Positions 1 through 8,896 of a stretch of 49,951 bases of DNA are shown here, piece after piece. A program made the position numbers and the translations under genes. A model generated the notes under the pieces. That model saw nothing but the letters and a program-made list of their open reading frames with translations, made no database searches and was not told where the DNA came from. Positions within the stretch are counted from its first letter, which is position 1. Each line of letters starts with the position of its first letter. Source of the stretch: an uncultured Bacteroidales bacterium (lineage in GTDB: Bacteria; Bacteroidota; Bacteroidia; Bacteroidales; Paludibacteraceae); contig CAMIZG010000009.1 in assembly GCA_946403215.1 (NCBI GenBank), positions 1 to 49,951 on the forward strand, in the 5' to 3' direction.

Positions 1-899
1 ACATCGGTGATGGTGTGATGGGGCGAGCGGAATGGCCGCTGCACGATGAGAGTAGCCGGAGCGCTTTGCTGTTTGAGCGCTTGGCTGTTAGAAGTTAGAC
101 CGCTTGCGCTTTTAGACTTGCGGAGTTTGCCGGAGACGGAGTAGATCTTAGTGGTCTCCAAGGCTTCGCTCAGGGTCATGGACGGGAGGATAGTGGGGAT
201 GCGCTTGGCCATCATCGATTTGCCGGCACCCGGCGGGCCGATCATGATGATGTTGTGTCCTCCTGCTGCGGCTACCTCGATAGCACGTCGAACCTCTTGT
301 TGGCCGCGCACCTCGGCAAAATCGATATCCGTCGGGAATGCGTAAGTGCTGAGCAGTTCATTGACATCGACATGGGCAGGCCGGGCTTCTGTTGTGCCGT
401 TAAGGAAGCCAATAACATCCGTCAGGGACTCAAACCCATATACCTCTATGCCATCGACCACCGCAGCTTCGTTAATGTTTTCAGCGGGCACAATCACGCC
501 GCGGAAACCGTGTGCTTTGGCAGCCAGCGCTATAGGCAGGCATCCGTGGATAGGACGCAGATGACCATCGAGCGAGAGTTCGCCCATGATGAGGAACTCA
601 GATAGCAGACGGCTCTGCACGATCTCAGTAGCTGCCAGTTGTCCGATAGCCAGCGTGAGGTCAAACGCGGCGCCTTCCTTCTTGAGGTCGGCAGGCGACA
701 TGTTGATTGTGTACTGACGTTGTGGCAGACGAATGCCTGACACCTGTATAGCCGACTGAATACGTTCATGACCTTCCTTGACCGCTACGTCAGGTAGCCC
801 GACCAGCGTAAAATCATAACCGGGCGTAGCATGCACCTCTACGGTGACAATGACAGCATCGATGCCGACGGATGCGGCGGAGTATGTGTTAATCAGCAT
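1..899 (-). CDS. comM: ComM/YifB-family AAA+ ATPase (Mg-chelatase-like), N-terminal part
   Basis: The reading frame is open from an ATG at 899 to the left edge, giving 299 codons of a protein usually about 510 residues long, so the C-terminal part is outside. The N-terminal lipase/protease-like ChlI domain (VEVHATPGYDFTLVGLPDVA) is followed by the Mg-chelatase ATPase core with Walker A IGPPGAGKS and the family motif RPFRSPHHT. ComM is a hexameric helicase that promotes branch migration during natural transformation in other bacteria; that role here is inferred. The start overlaps the phoH stop by 11 bases, implying coupling. Between SVSGKL and the RPFRSPHH motif there is a Ser/Lys/Gln-rich stretch longer than I expect for the family, encoded by the low-complexity DNA at about 52-118. 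dprA, another transformation gene, lies at 16.1-17.2 kb. Confidence 0.93.
   Translation of the reverse strand, partial: MLINTYSAASVGIDAVIVTVEVHATPGYDFTLVGLPDVAVKEGHERIQSAIQVSGIRLPQRQYTINMSPADLKKEGAAFDLTLAIGQLAATEIVQSRLLSEFLIMGELSLDGHLRPIHGCLPIALAAKAHGFRGVIVPAENINEAAVVDGIEVYGFESLTDVIGFLNGTTEARPAHVDVNELLSTYAFPTDIDFAEVRGQQEVRRAIEVAAAGGHNIIMIGPPGAGKSMMAKRIPTILPSMTLSEALETTKIYSVSGKLRKSKSASGLTSNSQALKQQSAPATLIVQRPFRSPHHTITD
52..118. repeat. Degenerate short-word array inside comM
   Basis: The stretch is built from variants of GCGCTTTG, GCGCTTGG and GTTAGAAGTTAGAC. It is in frame and encodes a Ser/Lys/Gln-rich linker in ComM. The style resembles the intergenic arrays elsewhere in the window. The repeat call is visual, not statistical. 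Confidence 0.45.
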
Positions 900-1815
900 A
901 AGCCTTGACGATATGGGTTACGAGGTGATGACGGACTATATCCTTCTGGCCGAATTGGACTATCTGTATGCCTGGTATATCCCGTAGACGTTCCATAGCA
1001 TCGTGCAGGCCGGAACGTTGCGAGGCGGGCAGATCAATCTGGGTGAGGTCGCCGGTGACAATCATCTTGCTGCCGATACCCATACGGGTGAGGAACATCT
1101 TGAGTTGGAGGACAGTAGCGTTCTGCGCCTCATCAAGAATGACGACAGCATCGGACAGGGTTCGTCCGCGCATGAAAGCGAGCGGCGCTATCTGAATAGT
1201 GCCCCGCTCCATATACTCCTGCAGCTTGGTGCCAGGGATCATATCTTGCAAGGCATCGTATAGGGGCTGTAGGTAGGGGTCGATCTTCTCTTTCATATCA
1301 CCGGGCAGGAACCCCAGTTTCTCACCTGCCTCAACGGCGGGCCGGGAGAGAATGATGCGCTTGACCTCCTTGTTCTTCAATGCTTTGACGGCCAGTGCAA
1401 TAGCCGTATAGGTCTTACCCGAACCGGCAGGTCCGACGGCAAACAAAAGGTCGTTGGTCTGGAACCCCTCGACGAGTTTGCGCTGGTTGAGCGAGCGCGC
1501 GAGGATGGGTTTGCCTCCTACGCCATGGAGGATAAGATGCTCGTGGGTAAGTGTATCAGGCGATGAGCCATGGATCAGTTCGAGGATAGTGGATTCGTTG
1601 AGCGAGCCGCGCCGGAGGCACACCTCTTCGCAGCGTTCCACGACCTGCGCAAAGCGCCTGACAGCCTCTTCAGCACCGGTGACCTTGATGTTATACCCTC
1701 GCGCCACGACACGCACTCCCGGATGCTGGTTGCTCAGGCAGAGGATATTCGCATTGTTCACACCGTAGAAGGCGGCTGTATCAATAGCTTCGTTCAGGGT
1801 AATAACTGATTCCAT
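889..1815 (-). CDS. PhoH-like ATPase (PhoL/YbeZ type)
   Basis: A 308-residue protein of the PhoH family of cytoplasmic P-loop ATPases. The Walker A motif GPAGSGKTYTA sits near residue 130, followed by the family motifs LSRPAVEAGEKLGFLPGD and VVILDEAQNAT (Walker B), then GDLTQIDLP. The N-terminal part has the small KH-like region usual in PhoH/YbeZ. In many bacteria the gene adjoins ybeY and is linked to rRNA maturation; here ybeY is about 20 kb away (21865-22308). The start lies 22 bases inside the upstream nuclease-fold gene and the stop lies inside comM, so the three form one tightly packed leftward unit. Length and motifs are normal; family assignment is secure, cellular role less so. Confidence 0.95.
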   Translation of the reverse strand: MESVITLNEAIDTAAFYGVNNANILCLSNQHPGVRVVARGYNIKVTGAEEAVRRFAQVVERCEEVCLRRGSLNESTILELIHGSSPDTLTHEHLILHGVGGKPILARSLNQRKLVEGFQTNDLLFAVGPAGSGKTYTAIALAVKALKNKEVKRIILSRPAVEAGEKLGFLPGDMKEKIDPYLQPLYDALQDMIPGTKLQEYMERGTIQIAPLAFMRGRTLSDAVVILDEAQNATVLQLKMFLTRMGIGSKMIVTGDLTQIDLPASQRSGLHDAMERLRDIPGIQIVQFGQKDIVRHHLVTHIVKAYAD

Positions 1816-2201
1816 GCAGGTATATAGTTTAAGAATGTAATCTTTCGTTCGTCATCAATATGCGCCACCACTGTTTGTTTGCCATTGCTGAGGATGAGAT
1901 AGGGTGCATGCACAGTAGTGTTGTACACGGCCGCCTGATCGAGCACCTGGCCGGTGATAGCCACCTGCCCGGCCTTGAACTCGATGAGCATGAGCGGCTG
2001 CAGCGAGCGTGCATAGACAACCGCATCGCATCGCTTGGTCACTCCCGCTCCGACAGCTATCTGAGTCTCAACAGCGATGAGTGACTGCGGATAACCATAG
2101 TGCTCCACCAAGCCGTGCAGGAATGTCTGTCGCACTTGCTCCTCGGGCGTAGCAGCTACCCATTTGCGGCGGAACGGGCAATATAATTGATGATTGGACA
2201 A
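1794..2201 (-). CDS. HsdR_N-type PD-(D/E)xK nuclease-fold protein
   Basis: A 135-residue protein resembling the N-terminal domain of type I restriction R subunits (PF13588), which occurs as a stand-alone protein in Bacteroidota. The region PFRRKWVAATPEEQVRQ is the family N-terminal signature, and RCDAVVY followed by LMLIEFKAG gives the D...ExK catalytic pattern. No methylase, specificity or helicase gene is nearby, so it is not part of a restriction system here. The only usable start is a TTG at 2201 lying within a repeat array; known relatives carry about 15-20 extra N-terminal residues of different sequence as I recall them. The function of the stand-alone family is unknown; DNA-repair or housekeeping nuclease roles are guesses. 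Confidence 0.85.
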   Translation of the reverse strand: MSNHQLYCPFRRKWVAATPEEQVRQTFLHGLVEHYGYPQSLIAVETQIAVGAGVTKRCDAVVYARSLQPLMLIEFKAGQVAITGQVLDQAAVYNTTVHAPYLILSNGKQTVVAHIDDERKITFLNYIPAWNQLLP

Positions 2202-2235
2202 TTGACGATTGATGATTTCAACTAATTGACAATTG
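2185..2235. repeat. Degenerate ATTGAxx tandem array between glnS and the nuclease-fold gene
   Basis: Roughly 7-bp words (ATTGATG, ATTGGAC, ATTGACG, ATTGATG, ATTGACA) fill the gap after glnS and continue into the first codons of the next gene, where they encode its first seven residues. No promoter is visible. Confidence 0.6.
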
Positions 2236-2236
2236 T

Positions 2237-3952
2237 TTATTTGAGGTAGTTGTCCTTAAGTGAGCAGGTGCGGTTGAGTACGAGGTGGTCAGTTGTTGTG
2301 TCGGGGTCAACAACAAAGTAGCCTTGCTTGAGCAACTGGTAGTGATTCTCCTGCTCTATGCCATCCACGATGACAGGTGCATGTAGTTCGCTGCGTAGTG
2401 CGCCTTCGATCTTGATGTTCTTGACAACGAGACTGTCGGGGTTGAGCAGGTCACGGAAATCGCCTTCCTCTGCACTCGGATTCTCGCAGGCGAACAGACG
2501 GTCGTAGAGCCGCGCCTCAGCATCCAATGCCGAACTGCATTCCACCCAGTTGATGGTAGCTTTGGTCTTGCGGTTGCCGCCCTCGGTACCAGACTTCGAT
2601 TCGGGGTCATAGGTGGCATAAACCGTTGTTATATTGCCATCTGCATCCTTATCGCAACCGGTAGCTTGGATGATATACGAAGCTTTGAGTCGCACCTCGC
2701 GCCCACCCGGGCTGAGACGGTAGAACTTGTTGTCCGCCTGTTCCAGGAAGTCGCCACGCTCGATCCAGAGCTCACGGCCGAATCGCATCTCGCGGGTACC
2801 CAATTCTTCGATGCCATCGATGTTGTCAGCGATGATTGTTTCTCCGTTGCCTTCGTAATTGGTGATAACCAGTTTGACGGGATCAAAGATAGCACAAACA
2901 CGCGGTGCCGTCTCCTTCAGATCTTCGCGGATGGTGTGCTCCAGCAGGCCGACATCAATCATGCCTTCGACCTTAGTATAACCAATCTTATCCATGAACT
3001 CGCGTATAGAGGATGCTGTATAGCCACGACGGCGCAGACCGCAAACGGTCGGCATGCGCGGGTCATCCCAGCCAGCCACAAGACCCTCCTTGACGAGTAG
3101 TAGCATCTTACGCTTGGACATAACCGTATATGTGATATTCAAGCGGTTGAACTCGCGCTGCTTGGGACGATAATCCGGTCCGTAAGGTGACAATCCGCAG
3201 AAGTTCTCGCCCGTTATCTGGTCGAGGAAGTAGTCGTAGAGCGGACGGTGTACCTCGAACTCCAACGTACAGATGGAGTGCGTCACGCCCTCGAAGTAGT
3301 CGGACTGTCCGTGGGCAAAGTCGTACATAGGATAAACGTTCCACTTGCGACCGGTGCGGTGATGCGGATGCGAGGTGATAATGCGGTACATGATCGGGTC
3401 GCGGAAGTGCATGTTCGGGTTAGCCATGTCAATCTTAGCGCGGAGCACCATCTTGCCCTCCTCTATCTCGCCGTTCTGCATGGCTTGGAACAGGCGCAGG
3501 TTCTCCTCTATGGGGCGCTCGCGGAAAGGCGAAGCTACACCGGCCTCGGTAGGCGTGCCTTTCTGCTCGGCGATCTGCTCGGGTGTCTGCTCATCGACAT
3601 AAGCCTTGCCCTCCTTGATGAAGCGGATAGCGAGATCATAGAGTGCATCGAAGTAGTCGGAGGCGTAGAAGATCTTCCCCCACTTGAATCCCAGCCAGCG
3701 GATGTCGCGCTCGATGGTATCCACATACTCCGTATCCTCCTTGGCGGGATTAGTATCGTCAAAGCGGAGGTTGCAGATGCCGTTGTACTTCTCGGCAATA
3801 CCAAAGTCCATGCAGATGGCTTTGACGTGACCTATGTGCAAGTAGCCGTTGGGCTCGGGCGGGAAACGGGTTTGAATACGTCCGTCGTTCTTACCTTCAG
3901 CCAAATCGGCCTCAACAATCTGTTCGATAAAATTCAAGCTGCGCTCTTCCAT
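2237..3952 (-). CDS. glnS: Glutamine--tRNA ligase
   Basis: A 571-residue class I aminoacyl-tRNA synthetase that charges tRNA-Gln in the cytoplasm. Near the N terminus PPEPNGYLHIGHVKA is the HIGH motif of the GlnRS/GluRS group, and VMSKRKML near residue 285 is the KMSKS-like loop in its GlnRS form. The region DDTNPAKEDTEYVD is characteristic of GlnRS rather than GluRS. The C-terminal beta-barrel anticodon-binding domains are complete and length is normal. The ATG at 3952 is the obvious start (MEERSLNFIEQ). It lies 34 bases downstream of the lpxA stop region and is separated from it by an 8-bp-period array. Presence of GlnRS means Gln-tRNA can be made directly rather than only by transamidation. 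Confidence 0.98.
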   Translation of the reverse strand: MEERSLNFIEQIVEADLAEGKNDGRIQTRFPPEPNGYLHIGHVKAICMDFGIAEKYNGICNLRFDDTNPAKEDTEYVDTIERDIRWLGFKWGKIFYASDYFDALYDLAIRFIKEGKAYVDEQTPEQIAEQKGTPTEAGVASPFRERPIEENLRLFQAMQNGEIEEGKMVLRAKIDMANPNMHFRDPIMYRIITSHPHHRTGRKWNVYPMYDFAHGQSDYFEGVTHSICTLEFEVHRPLYDYFLDQITGENFCGLSPYGPDYRPKQREFNRLNITYTVMSKRKMLLLVKEGLVAGWDDPRMPTVCGLRRRGYTASSIREFMDKIGYTKVEGMIDVGLLEHTIREDLKETAPRVCAIFDPVKLVITNYEGNGETIIADNIDGIEELGTREMRFGRELWIERGDFLEQADNKFYRLSPGGREVRLKASYIIQATGCDKDADGNITTVYATYDPESKSGTEGGNRKTKATINWVECSSALDAEARLYDRLFACENPSAEEGDFRDLLNPDSLVVKNIKIEGALRSELHAPVIVDGIEQENHYQLLKQGYFVVDPDTTTDHLVLNRTCSLKDNYLK

Positions 3953-3961
3953 TATGTATTG

Positions 3962-3985
3962 ATTTGAAAATTTGAAGATTTGAAC
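3962..3985. repeat. Three tandem copies of ATTTGAAx (8-bp period)
   Basis: ATTTGAAA, ATTTGAAG and ATTTGAAC follow one another in the gap between lpxA (stop at 3987) and glnS (start at 3952). The last base differs in each copy. No promoter or terminator is apparent. Confidence 0.7.
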
Positions 3986-3986
3986 A

Positions 3987-4763
3987 TTACATGTTTCCGC
4001 GAATCACTCCACGTGGTGAAGAGGTGATGAAGTTGATTATCTCATCACGCTCTACCGATTGAGGCAGAGTGTCGTTGATTTGCTGAAGTGCCTGCGACAC
4101 ATTGAGCCCGGACATGTAAATGAGCCTGTACGTGTCCTGAATAGCAGCGATCTGCTCGCGCGTGAATCCTCGGCGGTTCAGACCAACTGAGTTGATGCCG
4201 CAGAACGAAACAGGTTCGCGCGCTGCAATCACATAGGGCGGGATGTCCTTGTTGACCTTGGTTCCGCCTTGGGTCATGGAGTGCGCGCCGATGTGCGTGA
4301 ACTGATGCACGAGCGATCCTCCGCCAAGGATGGCGAAGTCATCCACTACAACCTCTCCGGCCAGCTGGGTGGCGTTGGACATGATGATATGGTCATGGAG
4401 CAAGCAATCGTGTGCAACGTGAGAGTACGCCATAATCAGACAGTGATTGCCCACAACGGTCTGTCCCTTGGATGCCGTGCCGCGATGTACGGTGGAGCAT
4501 TCGCGAAGGACGGTGTGGTTTCCGATGATAGTGAGCGTATCTTCGCCATGGAACTTCAAGTCTTGCGGTATAGCACTTACGACTGCAGAAGGGAAAATCG
4601 TACAATCGGTGCCGATGCGTGCGCCACTGAGTACGGTGGCGTTGGGCATAACCTTGGTGCGAGCACCGATTTCAACGTTGGCTTCGATGTACGCAAACGC
4701 CCCGATCTCTGCTGTGGGGTCAATGATAGCAGAAGGGTCAACACATGCGAGGGGATGAATCAT
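3987..4763 (-). CDS. lpxA: UDP-N-acetylglucosamine acyltransferase
   Basis: A 258-residue left-handed beta-helix acyltransferase that puts the first hydroxyacyl chain on UDP-GlcNAc, step one of lipid A synthesis. Hexapeptide repeats run from residue 3 (IHPLACVDPSAIIDPTAEIG) through about residue 190. MAYSHVAHDC contains the catalytic His region, and the helical C-terminal domain with GLNRRGFTREQI is typical. The frame extends upstream to 4901 inside lpxC, but the ATG at 4763 gives the canonical N terminus and normal length. It follows lpxC by 35 bases in the unit HD-lpxD-lpxC-lpxA. In most Bacteroidota the gene before lpxA is an lpxC-fabZ fusion; here it is lpxC alone. Confidence 0.97.
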   Translation of the reverse strand: MIHPLACVDPSAIIDPTAEIGAFAYIEANVEIGARTKVMPNATVLSGARIGTDCTIFPSAVVSAIPQDLKFHGEDTLTIIGNHTVLRECSTVHRGTASKGQTVVGNHCLIMAYSHVAHDCLLHDHIIMSNATQLAGEVVVDDFAILGGGSLVHQFTHIGAHSMTQGGTKVNKDIPPYVIAAREPVSFCGINSVGLNRRGFTREQIAAIQDTYRLIYMSGLNVSQALQQINDTLPQSVERDEIINFITSSPRGVIRGNM

Positions 4764-4798
4764 ATTATTTATTATTTTGTTATTTACTGTTTTTCCAT

Positions 4799-5707
4799 TT
4801 AGATTTGTTTGGGGTAGATCTTGTTGCGGAGTTGGCGGGCACATGAGGTGTTGAAGGTGTGTCCGGGTTTCTCGGCATAGATACGTCCCTGTATGCGGCA
4901 TCCTACGAGTGAGAGATCGCCAATGATGTCAAGCAGTTTGTGTCGCGCCGGCTCGTTGTGGAAGTGCACAGGTGACAGGTAGCCCAGTTTGGTGGCATCG
5001 AGATGCGGTTGGCCGAGTTTGTCGGTGAGATAGTCCAGCCCCTCTTGTGACATAGGCATCTCATAGATGACAAGTGCGTTCTTTAGATCGCCGCCTTTGA
5101 TTAGTCCCATGCGTAGCAAGGGTTCAATCTCCCGCACGAAGCAGAACGTACGTGCTGCGGCTATCTCTCTGGGATAGTCGGTGAGATTGTGCAGTTCGGC
5201 ACGCTGACGCTTGAGTATGCGCGATGGATAGCACACCTGCACCTCCACCTCGTAGTTATCACTCGGCAGGATGAGCAGGCGGTTACCGTGCTCGGAGATA
5301 TACTCAATCGGTTCGCGCACAACATACACCTCAGCCTCAGCCTCCTGCTCGACTAAGCCGGCCTCTTGTATCATCTTAACGAACGGCAGTGCGCTGCCAT
5401 CTAGGATAGGCAGTTCGGGGCCGTCCACCGAGATGAGGCAGTTATCAACCCCCATGGCGTAGAGGGCTGACAGCGCATGCTCCACGGTTGATATACGCCA
5501 ACTGCCATGCTCGAGCACTGTACCGCGCTCCGTAGCGGACACGTAATCGGCGTACGCATGGTGCGTTGGCTGGTCGGGAAGGTCGGTACGACATAGACAG
5601 ATGCCATGGTTCTCGTCAGCAGGAGAGAACGTGGCGTGGATATATACGCCGGTGTGTAGCCCTTTGCCCTCGAAGCTGAAGGGTTGTGCTAATGTATGCT
5701 GTTTCAC
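4799..5707 (-). CDS. lpxC: UDP-3-O-acyl-N-acetylglucosamine deacetylase, without FabZ domain
   Basis: A 302-residue zinc amidase that performs the committed deacetylation of lipid A synthesis. Motifs are intact: [11 protein letters not shown] at the N terminus, [17 protein letters not shown] with the first zinc His, [17 protein letters not shown], and [14 protein letters not shown] carrying further zinc and catalytic residues. The start is a GTG at 5707 that overlaps the lpxD stop as GTGA, so translation is probably coupled. Bacteroidota usually encode LpxC fused to the dehydratase FabZ (about 460 residues). Here the protein ends right after the LpxC domain ([12 protein letters not shown]) and lpxA begins 35 bases later, so the FabZ part is missing from this locus. 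Confidence 0.97.
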   Translation of the reverse strand: MKQHTLAQPFSFEGKGLHTGVYIHATFSPADENHGICLCRTDLPDQPTHHAYADYVSATERGTVLEHGSWRISTVEHALSALYAMGVDNCLISVDGPELPILDGSALPFVKMIQEAGLVEQEAEAEVYVVREPIEYISEHGNRLLILPSDNYEVEVQVCYPSRILKRQRAELHNLTDYPREIAAARTFCFVREIEPLLRMGLIKGGDLKNALVIYEMPMSQEGLDYLTDKLGQPHLDATKLGYLSPVHFHNEPARHKLLDIIGDLSLVGCRIQGRIYAEKPGHTFNTSCARQLRNKIYPKQI

Positions 5708-6732
5708 TGTTCTTTGTTTTTCGTTAGTTGGTTGAGCTGTTGCTGCACCTCGGGCAGGTGCTTGAATACGACGGATGAGCGTCGCCAGTTCATGGCATCA
5801 ATAGCCGGTGACCCCTGGTACTGTCCAGCCTTGCGTATAGAGCCCGCCACACCGGTCTGCGCGCCGCAGATGACCTGATCGGCTACAGTGATATGACCTG
5901 CCACACCGACCTGTCCGGCCATGATGCAATGGTGACCCATGGTGGTTGAACCGGCTATACCCACTTGCGCACAGAGGAAGGTCGATTCGCCTACCTGTAC
6001 GTTGTGTGCCACCTGAACGAGGTTGTCAATCTTGACATTCTTCTTCACGCGCGTTTCACCCATCATGGCGCGGTCGATGGTGGTGTTGGCTCCGATCTCG
6101 ACATCGTCTTCGATAACTACTGTGCCAATCTGTGGGATCTTGTGGTTCACCCCCTGTTCATCCGGCTCAAAGCCAAATCCGTCAGCCCCGATCACGCATC
6201 CCGAGTGGATGATGCAGTCGCGTCCGACAGTACAATGGTCGTACACCTTGACGCTGGAATAGATAATCGTATTATCACCTATGGTTGTGTAATCGCCGAT
6301 GTATGCCTGGGGATAGATCTGCACGCCCTTGCCAAGTCTGACACCCTTGCCTATATATGCAAATGCGCCTATATACGCATCTTCTGGCAGGGTGACCGAT
6401 GCGTCCACGAACGCGGGTTGCTCAACGCCAGTCTTTCTCGGGCGCATGAACTCAGCCACACCTTGAAGCAGCGTGCCTATTGCTTGCCGGGCGTTGGGTA
6501 CAAGGATGAGTGTGGCCTTGCATGTGACGGAGGTATCATACAAATCGCGCGTGAGCAGAACGACAGATGCTTCGGTGGTAGCCAAGGCCGGCAGAAAACG
6601 TTGGTCTGTGACGTAAGAAAGCGTACCGGGTTTACCCTGTTCGATAGGACTGACGTCATTGACGGTCACTTCGGCCGAACCGATGATCTCGCCGGAAACG
6701 AATGCGGCTATTTGTTGGGCTGTAAATTGCAT
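5704..6732 (-). CDS. lpxD: UDP-3-O-(3-hydroxyacyl)glucosamine N-acyltransferase
   Basis: A 342-residue LpxD with the N-terminal uridine-binding domain (residues 1 to about 95) followed by a long run of hexapeptide repeats forming a left-handed beta helix. [19 protein letters not shown] and [16 protein letters not shown] are diagnostic of the family, and [10 protein letters not shown] contains the catalytic His. It adds the second hydroxyacyl chain to the deacetylated sugar produced by LpxC. The ATG at 6732 begins one base after the stop of the HD gene, and its stop overlaps the lpxC start. Length, repeat pattern and neighbours are normal for the order. Confidence 0.97.
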   Translation of the reverse strand: MQFTAQQIAAFVSGEIIGSAEVTVNDVSPIEQGKPGTLSYVTDQRFLPALATTEASVVLLTRDLYDTSVTCKATLILVPNARQAIGTLLQGVAEFMRPRKTGVEQPAFVDASVTLPEDAYIGAFAYIGKGVRLGKGVQIYPQAYIGDYTTIGDNTIIYSSVKVYDHCTVGRDCIIHSGCVIGADGFGFEPDEQGVNHKIPQIGTVVIEDDVEIGANTTIDRAMMGETRVKKNVKIDNLVQVAHNVQVGESTFLCAQVGIAGSTTMGHHCIMAGQVGVAGHITVADQVICGAQTGVAGSIRKAGQYQGSPAIDAMNWRRSSVVFKHLPEVQQQLNQLTKNKEQ

Positions 6733-6733
6733 G

Positions 6734-7954
6734 TTATAGATAGTAGAATAAGTATAACTTCTGTGGTTTGTAAGTGAGCGTCTGCAGATTGAGCATATCC
6801 GATGCTTCGGCTATATTGCGTACCGTTCCGTCGTTGTAGAGGATGTCGATGCTATCGTCCTTCTCCGAGTAGGTGTTGGAGGTGGATATATGCTCAGCAA
6901 AGAAGTATTCCGCATCACTAGTTGATATGGCAAAACGTGTAGCGTACTGCTGAAGTAGTTCTTGGCGTTCTGTTGTGGTCAGCGGTTGACTGAGCAGCTT
7001 GCCTTTGAATAGCCGTCGGTTGACAAATGCCTCTGCCAGCAATCGGAGTGTTGTGTCGTTGCTGGTCTGCCATGCCTTGATAGCCGACAATATATCCGAG
7101 TCGTCCAACAGCGCGTACTGTGCAAGAGCATGACTGTCTTGTGCAAAAGCATCGCCCGTCATGTGCCGATAAAGGAAGTAATGCAATGCAGGCGGGCAGA
7201 ACAACTCAACCCCTTCGCGTGCAAGCTGCTTGGCGCGGTCGAGAATCTTGATCAGTAATTGCTCTGCTGCCACACTGGTTTTGTGCAGATATACCTGCCA
7301 GTACATCAAACGGCGTGCTACCAGGAACTTCTCGACCGAATAGATGCCTTTTGCTTCAATCACCAATCGGTCGTCCACCACATTGAGCATCTTGATCAGT
7401 CGTGCTGATGCCACACTACCTTCTGTCACGCCGGTAAAGAACGAGTCACGACAGAGATAATCCATTCTATCCATGTCGAATTGCGAAGAGATGAGTTGGT
7501 GAAGGAAGTGCTTGGGGTATTTGTTGCGGAAGATAGCGATGGCAGTATTGAGTGCGCCGTTCATCTCCCTATTGATCTGCTCCATCATGATGAGCGAGAC
7601 CTCTTCGTGGGTTATGCCTTCGATGAGCGTATGTTCCATCACGTGGGAGAACGGTGCATGTCCCAGATCGTGCAGCAGGATGGCAATCATTGCTCCGTCA
7701 GCTTCATCAGGAGTAATCCCGATGCCCTTCTGGCGTAATGAAGCGATGGCTTCGCTCATCAAATGCATGGCACCTATTGAATGCAGGAAACGACTATGTT
7801 GGGCACCGGGATAAACGACATACGACAACCCAAGCTGTCGTATGCGGTTCAGGCGCTGCACATAAGGATGCTGCAGAACGTCGTAAATAAGTTCGTTGGG
7901 TATGGATATGAATCCGAATACCGGGTCGTTGATAATCTTGCGCTTGTTAGCCAT
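6734..7954 (-). CDS. HD-domain phosphohydrolase (dNTPase-like)
   Basis: A 406-residue cytoplasmic metal-dependent phosphohydrolase of the family related to dGTPases and SAMHD1. [19 protein letters not shown] begins the HD fold, [17 protein letters not shown] supplies the HD dyad and further His ligands, and [20 protein letters not shown] supplies the last Asp. ATG at 7954 gives [15 protein letters not shown]; the frame extends to a TTG at 7960, which is less likely. It sits directly upstream of lpxD, a conserved arrangement in Bacteroidales as I recall. Substrate is unknown; nucleotide hydrolysis is inferred from the family. Confidence 0.93.
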   Translation of the reverse strand: MANKRKIINDPVFGFISIPNELIYDVLQHPYVQRLNRIRQLGLSYVVYPGAQHSRFLHSIGAMHLMSEAIASLRQKGIGITPDEADGAMIAILLHDLGHAPFSHVMEHTLIEGITHEEVSLIMMEQINREMNGALNTAIAIFRNKYPKHFLHQLISSQFDMDRMDYLCRDSFFTGVTEGSVASARLIKMLNVVDDRLVIEAKGIYSVEKFLVARRLMYWQVYLHKTSVAAEQLLIKILDRAKQLAREGVELFCPPALHYFLYRHMTGDAFAQDSHALAQYALLDDSDILSAIKAWQTSNDTTLRLLAEAFVNRRLFKGKLLSQPLTTTERQELLQQYATRFAISTSDAEYFFAEHISTSNTYSEKDDSIDILYNDGTVRNIAEASDMLNLQTLTYKPQKLYLFYYL

Positions 7955-7960
7955 GGGCAA

Positions 7961-7988
7961 CTGATTGCTGATAACTGATTGCAGATAG
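7961..7988. repeat. Two tandem 14-bp units in the rpoD-HD gap
   Basis: CTGATTGCTGATAA is followed directly by CTGATTGCAGATAG, with two differences. The array fills most of the gap between the HD gene start (7954) and the rpoD stop (7993). A similar word (TGTTTGATAACTGATT) occurs before xseB at about 21650-21665. Confidence 0.7.
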
Positions 7989-7992
7989 TCTG

Positions 7993-8859
7993 TTACCCCA
8001 AATATGTGCGCAGCACTTTGCTTCGCGAGTTCATAGCGAGGTTGTGGAGTGCCTTTTCCTTAATTTGGCGCACACGCTCGCGTGTGAGACCTTCCTCTAC
8101 ACCAATCTCCTCCAGTGTTTTCTCTTGAACGCCTTCGCCTACTCCGAAGAACTTGCGAACTATGCGTTGCTCGCGGTCGCTGAGAGTAGCCAGTGCACGG
8201 TCGATCTCCTGGGTGAGCGACTCGCTGATAAGTCCTCGGTCAGCACGCGGAGAATCCTGGTTCTCCATCACGTCGATCAGGCTGTTGTCCTCGCCGTCTA
8301 CAAACGGCGCGTCCATACTCACGTGACGTCCTTGCATGCGCAACACCTCGGCAATCTTGTCGATAGGCATATCCAACTCTTCAGCCAGTTCTTCGGCTGA
8401 AGGGCGGCGTTCGAACTCTTGTTCAAAGCGTGAGTAGGCTTTCTGAATCTTATTGAGTGAACCTACCTGGTTGAGAGGCAGACGCACGATACGTGCCTGT
8501 TCGGCAAGTGCCTGCAGGATAGACTGACGGATCCACCACACGGCGTAAGAGATGAACTTGAATCCGCGGGTCTCGTCGAACTTCTCAGCGGCTTTAATCA
8601 GACCGACATTTCCTTCATTGATAAGGTCAGGAAGACTTAGGCCCTGGTTCTGATATTGCTTGGCAACTGAAACCACGAATCGGAGGTTGGCATTCACCAG
8701 TCTCTCACGAGCAGCCATATCACCATTGCGGATTCGCCCTGCCAACTCTACTTCTTCCTCGACGGATATCAGATCTTCGCGACCTATCTCCTGCAGGAAT
8801 TTATCCAGCGATTGGGACTCGCGGTTGGTGATGGATTTGGTAATCTTTAATTGACGCAT
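7993..8859 (-). CDS. rpoD: Primary sigma-70 factor RpoD/SigA
   Basis: A 288-residue primary sigma factor, the normal short size for Bacteroidota, which lack region 1.1. [18 protein letters not shown] starts the protein. Region 2 carries [19 protein letters not shown] and [18 protein letters not shown], with [16 protein letters not shown] for promoter melting. Region 3 follows ([13 protein letters not shown]), and region 4 ends with [20 protein letters not shown], the helix-turn-helix that reads the -33 box. The frame opens further upstream through the tRNA gene, but the ATG at 8859 is the conserved start. This factor is the expected reader of the TTTG-N20-TAnnTTTG promoters seen at several places in the window. 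Confidence 0.97.
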   Translation of the reverse strand: MRQLKITKSITNRESQSLDKFLQEIGREDLISVEEEVELAGRIRNGDMAARERLVNANLRFVVSVAKQYQNQGLSLPDLINEGNVGLIKAAEKFDETRGFKFISYAVWWIRQSILQALAEQARIVRLPLNQVGSLNKIQKAYSRFEQEFERRPSAEELAEELDMPIDKIAEVLRMQGRHVSMDAPFVDGEDNSLIDVMENQDSPRADRGLISESLTQEIDRALATLSDREQRIVRKFFGVGEGVQEKTLEEIGVEEGLTRERVRQIKEKALHNLAMNSRSKVLRTYLG

Positions 8860-8896
8860 ATAGTCATTAAATACTTTAATTTGCCGATAGCGAGAG

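Noticed and set aside
1794..2201. Part of a type I restriction-modification system
   Set aside because: No hsdM, hsdS or helicase domain is present; the stand-alone nuclease-fold protein is common in the phylum.
3248..3967. A 239-codon open frame on the plus strand opposite glnS
   Set aside because: It is antisense to an intact, well-conserved glnS, has no recognisable domain and mirrors its codon structure.
5965..6777. A 270-codon plus-strand frame opposite lpxD
   Set aside because: Antisense to conserved hexapeptide-repeat coding sequence; repeated codon pattern explains the long open frame.
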